A stretch of 64,000 bases of DNA from Tritonibacter horizontis (GCF_001518015.1 NZ_LPUY01000017.1:23197-87196); one strand, 5' to 3'. Positions 1 through 9,793 are shown, counted from the first letter of the stretch. Notes: a model not told the origin generated them from the sequence alone. Made by a program: numbers and translations.

Positions 1-14
1 TTTTGGAGATGACG

Positions 15-1187
15 ATGAACGCCAACGTAACCGGGCCCTCGGCCCGCCAAGACGTGACTTTTGTCCCGCGCCACCTGCAATACATTGCACACACCCGTTT
101 TGACCGGCCGACGCTTGTCATCGACAGCGAAGCCGTTGCCCGCCAGTACATGGGTCTGGCCCGCGGCCTGGGTCGTGCGCGCATCCACTATGCCGTGAAG
201 GCCAACCCGGCCCCGGAAATCCTGCGCCGTCTGGTTGCGCTGGGCTCCAATTTCGATGCCGCCAGCCGGGTCGAGATCGAAATGTGCCGCGCCGCCGGCG
301 CCAGCGCCGATCGCATCACCTTTGGCAACACGATCAAGAAAACCACCGATATTGCCTATGCTCATGCCATTGGCATCACCCATTTCGCCGCCGATGCGGT
401 GGAAGAGCTGGAAAAGCTGGCCGAGCACGCGCCGGGCGCCCATGTCTGCATCCGCATTCTGGTTGACGCCTCCAGCGCCGACTGGCCGCTGAGCCGCAAA
501 TTCGGCTGCACCCCGGACATGGCGCTGTCGCTGATGGACCGGTGTGTCGCGCTGGGGCTGATCCCGCATGGCCTGTCCTTCCACGTCGGCTCGCAAACCC
601 GCGAACCGCAGATGTGGGCGCCGATCCTCGATCAGGTGGCGGATGTCTGGACCCGGGCCCGTGCCGCCGGTCATGACCTCAAGCTGCTGAACATCGGCGG
701 CGGGTTCCCGGCCGGTTATCGCAATGCCGTCATGGCGCCCGAAGCCTATGCGGCCGAGGTCATGGCGCAGGTCGATGCCCGTTTCGCCGATGTGGATCAC
801 ATCATGGCAGAGCCGGGTCGCGGTCTGGTGGCGGAATCCGGGGCCATTGCCGCCGAGGTGATGCTGGTGTCGCGCAAGGACGACAACGATCTGCACCGCT
901 GGGTGTATCTGGACATCGGGAAATTCTCCGGTCTGGCCGAAACCATGGACGAGGCGATCCGCTACCGGATCACCACCGACCGCGATCTTGAGCCGATGGG
1001 CACCTGCGTTCTGGCCGGTCCCTCCTGCGACAGCGCCGATGTGCTGTATGAAAAGCAACCGGTGCAACTGCCGTTGGGCCTGAAATCCGGTGACCGCGTG
1101 GTGATCCACTCCTGTGGCGCCTACACGACCACCTATGCCTCTATCGGGTTCAATGGCTTCCCGCCGCTGGATGTTGTGGTGCTCTGA
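15..1187 (+). CDS. Type III PLP-dependent decarboxylase, ornithine/lysine decarboxylase family
   Basis: A 390-residue alanine-racemase-fold decarboxylase that should remove CO2 from ornithine (or lysine) to make putrescine (or cadaverine) in the cytoplasm. Seen: the PLP lysine in YAVKANP (Lys62), HVGSQ near residue 190, the phosphate-binding glycine loop GGGFP near 228, EPGR near 265 and the active-site Cys region CGAYTTTYAS near 366. Start: ATG at 15 is preceded by GGAG at 5-8; TTG at 3 and ATG at 9 are also in frame but badly spaced. The promoter lies outside the window. The gene ends with a clear intrinsic terminator. Family is sure; substrate (ornithine versus lysine) is not resolved by eye. 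Confidence 0.9.
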   Translation: MNANVTGPSARQDVTFVPRHLQYIAHTRFDRPTLVIDSEAVARQYMGLARGLGRARIHYAVKANPAPEILRRLVALGSNFDAASRVEIEMCRAAGASADRITFGNTIKKTTDIAYAHAIGITHFAADAVEELEKLAEHAPGAHVCIRILVDASSADWPLSRKFGCTPDMALSLMDRCVALGLIPHGLSFHVGSQTREPQMWAPILDQVADVWTRARAAGHDLKLLNIGGGFPAGYRNAVMAPEAYAAEVMAQVDARFADVDHIMAEPGRGLVAESGAIAAEVMLVSRKDDNDLHRWVYLDIGKFSGLAETMDEAIRYRITTDRDLEPMGTCVLAGPSCDSADVLYEKQPVQLPLGLKSGDRVVIHSCGAYTTTYASIGFNGFPPLDVVVL

Positions 1188-1211
1188 CAGGATCGATCTG
1201 ATCGGTTTGCC

Positions 1212-1244
1212 AAAGGCGCTCGGGACTTGTGCCCGGGCGCTTTT
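1212..1244 (+). terminator. Intrinsic terminator after the decarboxylase
   Basis: Nine-base arms GCGCTCGGG (1216-1224) and CCCGGGCGC (1232-1240), one G-T wobble, seven-base loop, followed directly by TTTT. It separates the decarboxylase from the DUF1989 gene. Confidence 0.8.
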
Positions 1245-1284
1245 GCGCGTTTGACTGGCGGCCTATGCCACAGCGGAGCGCGCC

Positions 1285-2142
1285 ATGACCGAGAAGACCC
1301 CTGCCATCCCAGACGACGCCGACGCCCGCCGCGCGGTGGCTCCGGTGATCTGCTATCCGACCGAAACCCTGCCGCGCCCGGATCTGGATCTGTACCAGCG
1401 CGCGCGCGCCGGGGCGGAAAAGATCGCCGAGGTGATCGTGCCCGCGCGCGAGGCGGCCACGTTCGAGGTGGCGGCGGGGCAGGTGTTTCGCATCACCTCG
1501 ATTGAGGGGCCGCAGGTCGGTGACCTCAACCTGTGGAACGCTGCGGATCTGGACGAGCGGTTTTTTTCGGGCAAGACGCGGGCGCTGCATGGCACCCATG
1601 TCAGCACCGGCGCGCGGCTGTGGAGCAGCCTGCCGCATCTGCGCCCGATGGCGACGATCATCGCCGATACGCTGGGCTGGTACGGCATCGACGGGTTCGG
1701 CGGCTCGGTGCATGACGTGATCGGCACGCGCTGTGATCCCTATACCGGCAACCTGCTGTCGGGCGCGCCCTATCATCACTGCTGTCATTCCAACCTGACC
1801 CGCGCGCTGGCGGATCATCTGGACCTGCCCCTGAGCGCGGCGGAGCGCCATGTGCATGATGTGCTGAACGTGTTCATGTGCACCGGGTTTACCCGCGACA
1901 CGGGCCAATACTTTATGAAGGCCAGCCCGGTGCGGCCCGGTGACTATCTGGAGTTCTTTGCCGAGATCGACCTGCTGGGGGCGCTCAGCGCCTGTCCGGG
2001 GGGCGATTGTTCGACGGTGCATTCCAGCGATGCGGCGGCCTGCTACCCGATGCGGGTCGAGGTTTTTGCGCCGCAACCGGGGGCGCTGGGGGATTGGACG
2101 CCGCCGCCGCGCAACGGCTATGACGGCAGCCACGGGCGCTGA
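1285..2142 (+). CDS. DUF1989 family protein (urea carboxylase-associated family)
   Basis: A 285-residue protein of the DUF1989 family, whose members are often encoded beside urea carboxylase/allophanate or aminomethyltransferase genes; molecular function is not established. Seen: the family core with QVGDLNLWNA near residue 80, a HGTHVST block near 105 and a CH/HC-rich segment YHHCCHSNL near 165 that looks like a metal site, plus a second cluster CTGFTRDTGQY near 207. Length is usual for the longer members. No urea carboxylase gene is adjacent here, so the usual context is missing. It stands alone between two intrinsic terminators, so it is probably monocistronic. ATG 1285 is the first ATG; the ribosome site is weak. 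Confidence 0.8.
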   Translation: MTEKTPAIPDDADARRAVAPVICYPTETLPRPDLDLYQRARAGAEKIAEVIVPAREAATFEVAAGQVFRITSIEGPQVGDLNLWNAADLDERFFSGKTRALHGTHVSTGARLWSSLPHLRPMATIIADTLGWYGIDGFGGSVHDVIGTRCDPYTGNLLSGAPYHHCCHSNLTRALADHLDLPLSAAERHVHDVLNVFMCTGFTRDTGQYFMKASPVRPGDYLEFFAEIDLLGALSACPGGDCSTVHSSDAAACYPMRVEVFAPQPGALGDWTPPPRNGYDGSHGR

Positions 2143-2176
2143 AAGGGCCGCACCACTCGGATCATCGACAAGGACA

Positions 2177-2205
2177 CGGGCCGCCCCAGAGGAGCGGCCC
2201 GTTTT
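2177..2205 (+). terminator. Intrinsic terminator after the DUF1989 gene
   Basis: Perfect eight-base arms CGGGCCGC (2177-2184) and GCGGCCCG (2194-2201) with a nine-base loop and a TTTT tract. It lies between the convergent DUF1989 gene and deoD. Confidence 0.85.
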
Positions 2206-2303
2206 GTGTGTTATGGTTCCCGGATCACAGTTCGGGTCTGACGCGGCGGGGTCTGGGCGCGGCTGGTTGGTGAGCGTGCCGCGCCGATCAATCCCGCCCC
2301 TGG

Positions 2304-3008
2304 TCAGGCGAAGGCGGCGGCGAGGGCGATTTCCACCATCTCGCCAAAGCTGCGTTCGCGATCCTCGGAGGGCAGAGCCTCGCCGGTCTGCAAGTGGTCA
2401 GAGACGGTCAGAACCGCCAGCGCGCGCCGGTTGAAGCGGGCGGCGACGGTATAAAGCTCTGCCGCCTCCATCTCGACCCCCAGAACGCCGTGTCGGACCA
2501 TCTGTTCGTTCAGGTCCGGGCGTTCGTCGTAGAAGGTGTCGGAGGAATAGATGCCACCGACATGCGGTGTGATCCCCTGCGCCTCTGCGGCGGCAACGGC
2601 GTTGCGCAGCAGGGTCCAGTCGGCGGTGGGGGCAAAGTTCACATCCCGAAAGATGGTGCTGGAGGGCGTGGTGACGCTGGTCGCAGTCATTGCAATGATG
2701 ACGTCACGCACCTTTACACTGGGCTGCATGCCACCACAGGAGCCGATACGGATCAGGGTCTGGGCATCGAAATCCCGGATCAATTCGTTGGCGTAGATCG
2801 ACAAGGACGGCATCCCCATGCCGCTGCCCTGGATCGAGACCCGGTGCCCGTTCCACGTTCCGGTAAAACCAAGCATTCCGCGCACCTCATTTACAAGACG
2901 CACATCGCTTAGAAAAGTTTCGGCGGCCCATTTCGCACGATAAGGGTCGCCGGGCATCAGGACGGTTTCAGCGAAATCGCCTTTTTTTGCTCCGATATGA
3001 ACTGTCAC
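2304..3008 (-). CDS. deoD: Purine-nucleoside phosphorylase, DeoD type
   Basis: Hexameric bacterial purine nucleoside phosphorylase (about 234 residues, normal length) that splits purine nucleosides with phosphate to base plus ribose 1-phosphate. Seen: N-terminal [19 protein letters not shown] with the phosphate-binding GDP loop, RIGSCGG near 88, the nucleoside-binding VEMEAAELY near 180 and the catalytic Asp in LTVSDHL near 205. The start is taken as GTG at 3008 (giving MTVHIGA as in other DeoD proteins), with CGGAG upstream; a TTG one codon earlier is also possible. It follows hns after 14 bp on the same strand, so the two are probably co-transcribed. It may supply salvage for nucleosides brought in by the BMP-type importer at 14-19 kb. 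Confidence 0.93.
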   Translation of the reverse strand: MTVHIGAKKGDFAETVLMPGDPYRAKWAAETFLSDVRLVNEVRGMLGFTGTWNGHRVSIQGSGMGMPSLSIYANELIRDFDAQTLIRIGSCGGMQPSVKVRDVIIAMTATSVTTPSSTIFRDVNFAPTADWTLLRNAVAAAEAQGITPHVGGIYSSDTFYDERPDLNEQMVRHGVLGVEMEAAELYTVAARFNRRALAVLTVSDHLQTGEALPSEDRERSFGEMVEIALAAAFA

Positions 3009-3022
3009 CAATGCGCTCCGGT

Positions 3023-3343
3023 TCAGATTTCGAGATCAGAGATATCGGCGCCATTGCTCAGCGCGGCATGGACCCAATGCGGTTTTCGGCCACGGCCGGT
3101 CCATGTTTCATCCGGGTTTGCCGGGTTGCGATATTTCGGTGCCGCTTTTGTCTTGCGGGCGCCGACCTTGGAGGGAGAGGTCAGAACTTCGTCCAGGGAG
3201 AAGCCGTATTCCGCGGCCGCTTTTTCGGCGGCTTTCAGCGCTTCGGTGCGTTCGCGTTGTTCCGCGTCTTTCAACGCTTTTTCGACGTCGGTCTGAAGCT
3301 GTAGCAGCTCTTTGCGCGACATTTCTGTCAAGTCGAGTGACAT
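3023..3343 (-). CDS. H-NS histone-like family DNA-binding protein (HvrA-like)
   Basis: A 106-residue H-NS family nucleoid protein. Seen: an N-terminal charged coiled-coil oligomerisation helix (residues 1-45, rich in K/E/A) and the C-terminal AT-hook-like core [20 protein letters not shown] near 70-90, the signature of the alphaproteobacterial HvrA/H-NS branch. Such proteins bind AT-rich DNA and in Rhodobacter capsulatus HvrA tunes photosynthesis and nitrogen genes (family knowledge). It has a good ribosome site (GGAG, 7 bases before ATG 3343) and an AT-rich upstream region. It is placed between deoD and ecm, on the same strand as both. Confidence 0.92.
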   Translation of the reverse strand: MSLDLTEMSRKELLQLQTDVEKALKDAEQRERTEALKAAEKAAAEYGFSLDEVLTSPSKVGARKTKAAPKYRNPANPDETWTGRGRKPHWVHAALSNGADISDLEI

Positions 3344-3474
3344 TTTATTACTCCATTGAATTCAGCCGGTGGATCGTTTCCTCGGGCTATTTCGTTTATT
3401 GCCCGAATGCCAGATGCTCTTCAGCAACTAATTTGTGTTTGACCCATTTTTAGCGGAATTCAGCAAATCGTGAA

Positions 3475-5478
3475 TTAGGGCGGAGTGTTTGTTTTTGCCA
3501 GCTCGACGATGTCCTTCATGATTGAATTCAGTTCAAAGTTTTTCGGCGTATAGACTCGCGCGACACCAAGGTCGCGCAATTTTTTTGCGTCCTCTTCGGG
3601 AATAATTCCCCCGACAACCACCGGGATATTTCCAAGCCCTGCGTCGCGCAATCGCGTCAATGTGTCTTCAACCAGCGGCAGATGGCTTCCGGACAGAATC
3701 GAAAGACCTACAACATGCGCCTCGTCCTGACGCGCAGTGGCGACAACTTCTGCGGGAGTGAGGCGAATACCGTCATAGGTGATGTCCATGCCGCAGTCGC
3801 GGGCGCGAAAGGCGATTTGCTCGGCGCCGTTGGAATGGCCGTCCAGACCGGGCTTGCCGACCACGAATTTCAGCCGCCGCCCCAGCTGATCGGAGACCGC
3901 GTTGACCGCCTCGCGCAGTTCGTCCAGCCCGTCGGTGCGGTTCGACATTGACGCAGAGACACCGGTGGGGCCGCGATAGGTTCCGTGGACTTTGCGCATC
4001 TCTTCGGCCCATTCGCCGGTGGTGACCCCTGCGGCGGCGGCGCGAATCGATGTGGGCATGATGTTGGCACCGCTTCGGGCGGCGGCGCGCAGGGCGGCCA
4101 GCGCCTCGGCCACGGCGGTTGCATCCCGGTTCTGGCGCCATTGCTCCAGGCGCTGGATCTGCTCGGCCTCGGTCGCCGGGTCCACCACCATGATGCCGCC
4201 ATCTGCGGTCTGCAGCGGCGAGGGCTCTCCCTCGATCCATTTATTGACGCCGACCACCACGGTTTCGCCGGCCTCGATGCGGTTCAGCCGGTCGGCGTTG
4301 GACTCGACCAGGCGGGATTTCATGTATTCGATCGAGGCGACGGCGCCGCCCATGCCATCGAGGTTGGCCAGTTCGGCGCGGGCGCCGGCTTTCAGCGCCT
4401 CAACCTTGGCATCGACCACCGGGCTGCCATCAAAGAGGTCGCCATATTCCAGCAGGTCGGTCTCATAAGCCAGGATCTGCTGCATCCGCATCGACCATTG
4501 CTGATCCCAGGGCCGGGGCAGGCCGAGTGCCTCGTTCCAGGCGGGGAGCTGCACGGCGCGGGCGCGGGCATTCTTGGACAGGGTCACCGCGAGCATTTCG
4601 ATCAGGATGCGGTAGACGTTGTTTTCCGGCTGCTGTTCGGTCAGCCCGAGCGAGTTCACCTGCACACCATAGCGGAAGCGGCGGAACTTGGGGTCGGTCA
4701 CGCCATAGCGGTCGCGGCAGATCTCGTCCCAGAGATCGACAAAGGCGCGCATCTTGCACATTTCGGTGATAAAGCGGATGCCGGCATTCACAAAGAAGGA
4801 GATGCGCCCCACCATGGCCGGGAAATCCGCCGCCGGAACACGGGGGCGCAGCTCGTCCAGCACCGCCTGGGCAGTGGCGAGGGCAAAGGCCAGTTCCTGC
4901 TCCGGCGTCGCCCCGGCCTCTTGCAGGTGATAGGAACAGACGTTCATAGGGTTCCATTTCGGCACGTTCTCGTAGCAATATTCGGCCACATCCGCGATCA
5001 TCTTCAGGCTGGGCGCGGGCGGGCAGATATAGGTGCCCCGGCTGAGGTATTCCTTGATCAGGTCGTTCTGCACCGTGCCTTGCAAGCCGGAGATATCGGC
5101 GCCCTGTTCCTCGGCCACCGCAATATAGAGCGCCAGCAGCCAGGGGGCGGTGGCGTTGATCGTCATCGAGGTGTTCATCTGGTCCAGCGGGATCTGGTCG
5201 AACAGGCTGCGCATGTCGCCGAGGTGGCAGACCGGCACGCCGACCTTGCCCACCTCGCCGCGCGCCAGCACGTGATCGCTGTCATAGCCGGTCTGGGTCG
5301 GCAGGTCGAAGGCCACCGACAGGCCGGTCTGCCCCTTGGCGAGGTTGTCGCGATAAAGCGCATTGGAGGCAGAGGCGGTCGAATGCCCGGCATAGGTGCG
5401 GATCAGCCAGGGGCGATCCCTGACCGGTGTTTCGGCCGGAGCGGGAGCCGTGGGGCGATCATTCTGCGCAAGCGACAT
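3475..5478 (-). CDS. ecm: Ethylmalonyl-CoA mutase (MeaA)
   Basis: Adenosylcobalamin-dependent mutase of the ethylmalonyl-CoA pathway; it isomerises (2R)-ethylmalonyl-CoA to methylsuccinyl-CoA during acetyl-CoA assimilation. It is 667 residues, the Ecm/MeaA length. Seen: the mutase TIM barrel with GLSVAFDLPTQTGYDSD near 52, ISGLQGTVQNDLIKEY near 130, NVCSYHLQEAGAT near 180, and a C-terminal B12 domain with the DxHxxG motif in GLDGHSNGAEQ near 543 and GLSILSG near 597. Ecm is told apart from methylmalonyl-CoA mutase by its single chain and by its neighbour: ccr lies 1.7 kb away in a divergent arrangement. A 28-bp palindrome sits in its promoter region (5551-5578). Confidence 0.95.
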   Translation of the reverse strand: MSLAQNDRPTAPAPAETPVRDRPWLIRTYAGHSTASASNALYRDNLAKGQTGLSVAFDLPTQTGYDSDHVLARGEVGKVGVPVCHLGDMRSLFDQIPLDQMNTSMTINATAPWLLALYIAVAEEQGADISGLQGTVQNDLIKEYLSRGTYICPPAPSLKMIADVAEYCYENVPKWNPMNVCSYHLQEAGATPEQELAFALATAQAVLDELRPRVPAADFPAMVGRISFFVNAGIRFITEMCKMRAFVDLWDEICRDRYGVTDPKFRRFRYGVQVNSLGLTEQQPENNVYRILIEMLAVTLSKNARARAVQLPAWNEALGLPRPWDQQWSMRMQQILAYETDLLEYGDLFDGSPVVDAKVEALKAGARAELANLDGMGGAVASIEYMKSRLVESNADRLNRIEAGETVVVGVNKWIEGEPSPLQTADGGIMVVDPATEAEQIQRLEQWRQNRDATAVAEALAALRAAARSGANIMPTSIRAAAAGVTTGEWAEEMRKVHGTYRGPTGVSASMSNRTDGLDELREAVNAVSDQLGRRLKFVVGKPGLDGHSNGAEQIAFRARDCGMDITYDGIRLTPAEVVATARQDEAHVVGLSILSGSHLPLVEDTLTRLRDAGLGNIPVVVGGIIPEEDAKKLRDLGVARVYTPKNFELNSIMKDIVELAKTNTPP

Positions 5479-5550
5479 GGCGAACCTCGTGAATCACGTT
5501 TCGGTAATTTTATTTCGTCATGGCGATATAAACTGGAATTTTGGAACCTT

Positions 5551-5578
5551 GTCAATTCGCCGCATTGCGGCAATTGAC
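5551..5578. promoter_or_regulatory. Palindromic element between ecm and the acyltransferase
   Basis: Inverted repeat: GTCAATT, one extra C, GCCGCA, centre T (5565), TGCGGC, AATTGAC. Thirteen bases pair on each side with one bulge. It lies about 75 bp before ecm and 80 bp before the acyltransferase start, so it is unlikely to terminate either gene and looks like an operator. Its centre GCATTGC is the same as in the palindrome before ccr. Confidence 0.5.
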
Positions 5579-5654
5579 CGGCTGAGGGCCTGTGCCTGCT
5601 TCTGTGGCATCGCGCTGGCTTGTCTTGGTCGGGGGGCTCGGCCAATGTGCGGGC

Positions 5655-7109
5655 ATGACGCAGACCGTGGAACTCCCCCTTTGGGCCTTTGTGCTGATTC
5701 TGCTGTTCGCGGCGGTCACCTTTGCCTCGCATTTCCTGTTTCCCTCCGTGCGCTGGTTCTTTCGGCGGCGGCTGGAGCGTGCGGTGGAGCGGCTGAACCG
5801 GCGGTTGGAGCGGCCGATCGAACCCTTCCGGCTGGCGCGACGCTATGACATGATCCAGCGGCTGATCTATGATCCGCAGGTGGCGCAGGCGGTGTCGGAT
5901 CACGCGATGGCGCGGGGCATCCCGGAAAACGTCGCTTTTGAGGACGCCCGCCGTTATGCGCGCGAAATCGTGCCGTCGTTTTCCGCCTTTACCTACTTCA
6001 GCTTTGCGATCCGGGCGGCGCGGTTCCTGTCGAATTCGATCTATCGGGTGCAGCTGGGCAGCTATGACGAAGGGCTTTTGAAGGTCATCGACCGGGATGC
6101 CACCGTGGTCTTTGTGATGAACCACCGGTCGAACATGGACTATATCCTGGTCACCTATCTGGCGGCGCAGCGCTCTGCATTGTCGTATGCGGTGGGCGAA
6201 TGGGCGCGGGTCTGGCCGCTGAGCAGTCTGTTTCGCGCCATGGGGGCCTATTTCATCCGCCGCAAATCGCAGACCGAGCTTTATCGCAAGGTGCTGTCGA
6301 CCTATGTGCGGCTGGCGACGCGGGGCGGGGTGACGCAGGCGATGTTCCCCGAGGGCGGGCTGAGCATGACGGGGGCGCTGTCGCCGCCGAAACACGGGCT
6401 GCTCAAATACATCGTCGAAGGGACCGAGGCGGCCGGCAAGGATGTGGTCTTTGTCCCGGTGGCGCTGAACTATGACCGGGTGCTGGAGGACAAGATCCTG
6501 ACCCGCGCTGCCCGCGCCGGAGAGCGGCGGTTCCGTGCCCGGATCGGCGTGGTGCTGTTGCGGGGGCTGCGGCAGCTCTGGCTGTGGATGACCGGGCGCT
6601 ATCGCCGGTTCGGCACCGCCGCCGTGACCTTTGGCCGGCCGCTGAGCCTGAGCGAAGTGCCGGCCGAGACGGGGCGCGATCAGTCGCGTGACCTGGCCTC
6701 GGAGCTGATGCGGCGCATCGGCGAGGTGGTGCCGGTGCTGCCGGTGCCGATGGTGTGCTACCTGCTGTGCACCCGCGGCACCATGAGCGAGGCGGCGCTG
6801 GTGCATGCGCTGACGGAGACCACCGCCCGGATGCCGCTGGCGCGGATCCATATGCCGGCCCATGGCCATGACATCGCGGTCCAGGGCGCGGTGCAGCATC
6901 TGCGCCGCCGGGGATTGGTCCGGCTGACGGCGGGGCTGGTGACGCCAGAGCCCGGCGCCCGCGATCTGTTGCAGTTCTACGCCAATTCGCTGGCGCATCT
7001 GGTGCCTGCGGCACTGGCCCCACCGCGCGCCGACACCCCCGGCACCGCACCGGAAACGCCGGGGAATGCCGCAGCAGCAAAAGGAAATTCTGCGTCCGCT
7101 GGGTCATAA
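5655..7109 (+). CDS. Membrane 1-acyl-glycerol-3-phosphate / glycerol-3-phosphate acyltransferase family protein
   Basis: A 484-residue PlsB/PlsC-type acyltransferase, much longer than a normal PlsC (about 250) and nearer to PlsB-like proteins. Seen: an N-terminal membrane helix (residues 8-28), the catalytic HX4D motif in NHRSNMDY near 156, and the acceptor-binding FPEGG near 233. A C-terminal region of about 200 residues follows, and the last 35 are Pro/Ala-rich and probably disordered. The start is placed at ATG 5655, which puts the hydrophobic helix at the N-terminus; an earlier ATG at 5592 would add a poorly supported stretch. It should act in phospholipid acylation at the inner membrane. 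It stands between ecm and ccr and may share ccr transcription, with a 120-bp gap. Confidence 0.85.
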   Translation: MTQTVELPLWAFVLILLFAAVTFASHFLFPSVRWFFRRRLERAVERLNRRLERPIEPFRLARRYDMIQRLIYDPQVAQAVSDHAMARGIPENVAFEDARRYAREIVPSFSAFTYFSFAIRAARFLSNSIYRVQLGSYDEGLLKVIDRDATVVFVMNHRSNMDYILVTYLAAQRSALSYAVGEWARVWPLSSLFRAMGAYFIRRKSQTELYRKVLSTYVRLATRGGVTQAMFPEGGLSMTGALSPPKHGLLKYIVEGTEAAGKDVVFVPVALNYDRVLEDKILTRAARAGERRFRARIGVVLLRGLRQLWLWMTGRYRRFGTAAVTFGRPLSLSEVPAETGRDQSRDLASELMRRIGEVVPVLPVPMVCYLLCTRGTMSEAALVHALTETTARMPLARIHMPAHGHDIAVQGAVQHLRRRGLVRLTAGLVTPEPGARDLLQFYANSLAHLVPAALAPPRADTPGTAPETPGNAAAAKGNSASAGS

Positions 7110-7180
7110 AATTTCAAACATGTGACGATTATGGTTGCAATATTACCTCGCCGTTTCTAATCCTAGGGTCAGACAGCGCG

Positions 7181-7197
7181 ATTCTGCATTGCAGAAT
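7181..7197. promoter_or_regulatory. Perfect 17-bp palindrome before ccr
   Basis: Arms ATTCTGCA (7181-7188) and TGCAGAAT (7190-7197) are exact inverted repeats around one T. It ends 35 bp before the ccr start. A TTGCAA hexamer at 7135-7140 lies further upstream. TTTGCAAA-like half sites are typical of RamB/ScfR-type short-chain acyl-CoA regulators (family knowledge), so an operator for carbon-source control of ccr is a fair inference. Confidence 0.55.
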
Positions 7198-7232
7198 GCT
7201 GCGCGCATTGGATGATACCAGGGGAGGCCACC

Positions 7233-8513
<1,281 letters not shown>

Positions 8514-8543
8514 TCCAGCGCGCCGCTCTGACGTTGGATCTGG

Positions 8544-8582
8544 CAACAGGCATCTGACCTCTGTCTGGTCGGGTGCCTGTTG
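8544..8582 (+). terminator. Hairpin after ccr, probable terminator
   Basis: Nine-base arms CAACAGGCA (8544-8552) and TGCCTGTTG (8574-8582) with an inner GACC/GGTC stem. It lies 30 bases after the ccr stop. There is no T tract, so it may need Rho or serve as an mRNA 3' stabiliser. Confidence 0.55.
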
Positions 8583-9014
8583 GTGCGCGTAAAACCGCGC
8601 GGCGGCGCGCGGCTGTCTGCCGACCCAAGGGCGGGTCCGCTTGACATCCCGCGTGTTCAGCGAAAAACTGCCCCTCGCACTGAACAGAATGTTTGTGGAT
8701 CACGCGCGTAAATGGCCGATTGTCCTCCCTTGTGGGGGGGGGTGGCTCTGTCCCGGAACACTGTCCCTGACCAAGGTCTGGACCACCGCAATCTGGAGGG
8801 GCCATCTGGACGGGACTGCAATCTGGATGGGGACGACGGTCCGGCCGGTCGGGCCGGGTACCAACCCCCCGTCGAACGCGTTCAATTCCAAAGAAACACG
8901 CGCCGCCCCCGCGCCGTCCGGTTTGAACCGGCAAGCGGCGGACCCGGGGCCGGATCGCCAAACGGGATGCGCTGTCGGATGCAGCGTCAGAACCGAAAGG
9001 ACGCAGAGGACTGG
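8583..9014. other. Gene-free spacer of about 430 bp before the LuxR gene
   Basis: I find no open frame with convincing coding character here. It holds a TTGACA hexamer at 8641-8646 without a good -10, a run of nine G at 8734-8742, and four copies of TCTGGA at 8777, 8792, 8805 and 8822. It could be a long untranslated leader or a decayed gene. Confidence 0.5.
8777..8827 (+). repeat. Four TCTGGA repeats upstream of luxR
   Basis: TCTGGA occurs at 8777, 8792, 8805 and 8822, with start-to-start spacings of 15, 13 and 17 bases; two copies sit inside the longer repeat GCAATCTGGA (8788 and 8818). The function is unknown. Confidence 0.5.
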
Positions 9015-9734
9015 ATGTCGAGACCGCAAAAACTGAACGCTCTTCTCCAACAGATCGAAAAGGCCCAAAGCCTGGGCGAAATCGGCGCGGTCCTGGCGCA
9101 GTTTCAGACCCTGATTGAGGTCGCCCATGTGAACTACAGCTGGCTGGACCATTCCGACGGAATTATCGGCTGTTCGACCCTGCCCGAAGCCTGGCTGGCG
9201 CGCTATGCGGCGCAGCGCTATCACCGGATCGATCCGGTTGTGCTGGGCTGCTACACTGCGTTTTACCCGGTGGACTGGCGTGATTTGGACTGGTCGTCCC
9301 GCGTCGCCTCGGCGTTTCGCAAGGATGCGCTGGCGCATGGGGTCGGCCCGCAGGGGTTCAGCATCCCGGTGCGGGGGCCAAGCGGCCAATACGCGGTGTT
9401 CAGTGTCTACAGCGCCTGTGACGATGCGGAATGGAGCCGGTTCACCCGCAAGATGAGCCGGGATCTGATTCTTGTGGCGCATTATGTGAACCGCCGGGCG
9501 CTGGCGCTGGAGACCTCCTTTGAGCCGCTGCCGGAGCAGCCGCTGTCGGCGCGCGAAGCGCAGGCGCTGAGCCTGCTGGCAGAGGGGCACAGCCGCGCCC
9601 ATGTGGCGCAGATGCTGGACATCTCGGAACACACATTGCGGGTCTATATCGAAGGCGCGCGCGACAAGCTGCAGGCGCAGAACACCACCCATGCGGTGGC
9701 CCGGGCCATCGCGATCGGGCTGATTGCCGTCTGA
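9015..9734 (+). CDS. LuxR-family autoinducer-binding transcriptional regulator (solo)
   Basis: A 239-residue quorum-sensing type regulator, the standard LuxR length. Seen: an N-terminal autoinducer-binding domain (about 15-165) with the conserved Trp/Tyr/Asp positions in NYSWLDH, HRIDPVV and YPVDWRDLDW, then a C-terminal GerE-type helix-turn-helix (about 178-235) with LSAREAQALSLLAEGHS and the recognition helix ISEHTLRVYIEGARDKL. Start ATG 9015 has GAGGA just upstream; reading further upstream gives no domain. There is no luxI-type synthase in the window, so it is a solo receptor that must use an acyl-homoserine lactone (or another ligand) made elsewhere. Its targets are unknown. The helicase gene starts 59 bp downstream. 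Confidence 0.92.
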   Translation: MSRPQKLNALLQQIEKAQSLGEIGAVLAQFQTLIEVAHVNYSWLDHSDGIIGCSTLPEAWLARYAAQRYHRIDPVVLGCYTAFYPVDWRDLDWSSRVASAFRKDALAHGVGPQGFSIPVRGPSGQYAVFSVYSACDDAEWSRFTRKMSRDLILVAHYVNRRALALETSFEPLPEQPLSAREAQALSLLAEGHSRAHVAQMLDISEHTLRVYIEGARDKLQAQNTTHAVARAIAIGLIAV

Positions 9735-9793
9735 CGCCTGGCCCCTGCGCGATCCTGCTGGTGCCCTGCGCGCGGCGGATGTAGGGTCGCGCC

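Noticed and set aside
3985..5577. A 530-codon plus-strand frame opposite ecm
   Set aside because: Antisense shadow of ethylmalonyl-CoA mutase, with low-complexity His/Gln/Ala/Gly composition and no ribosome site.
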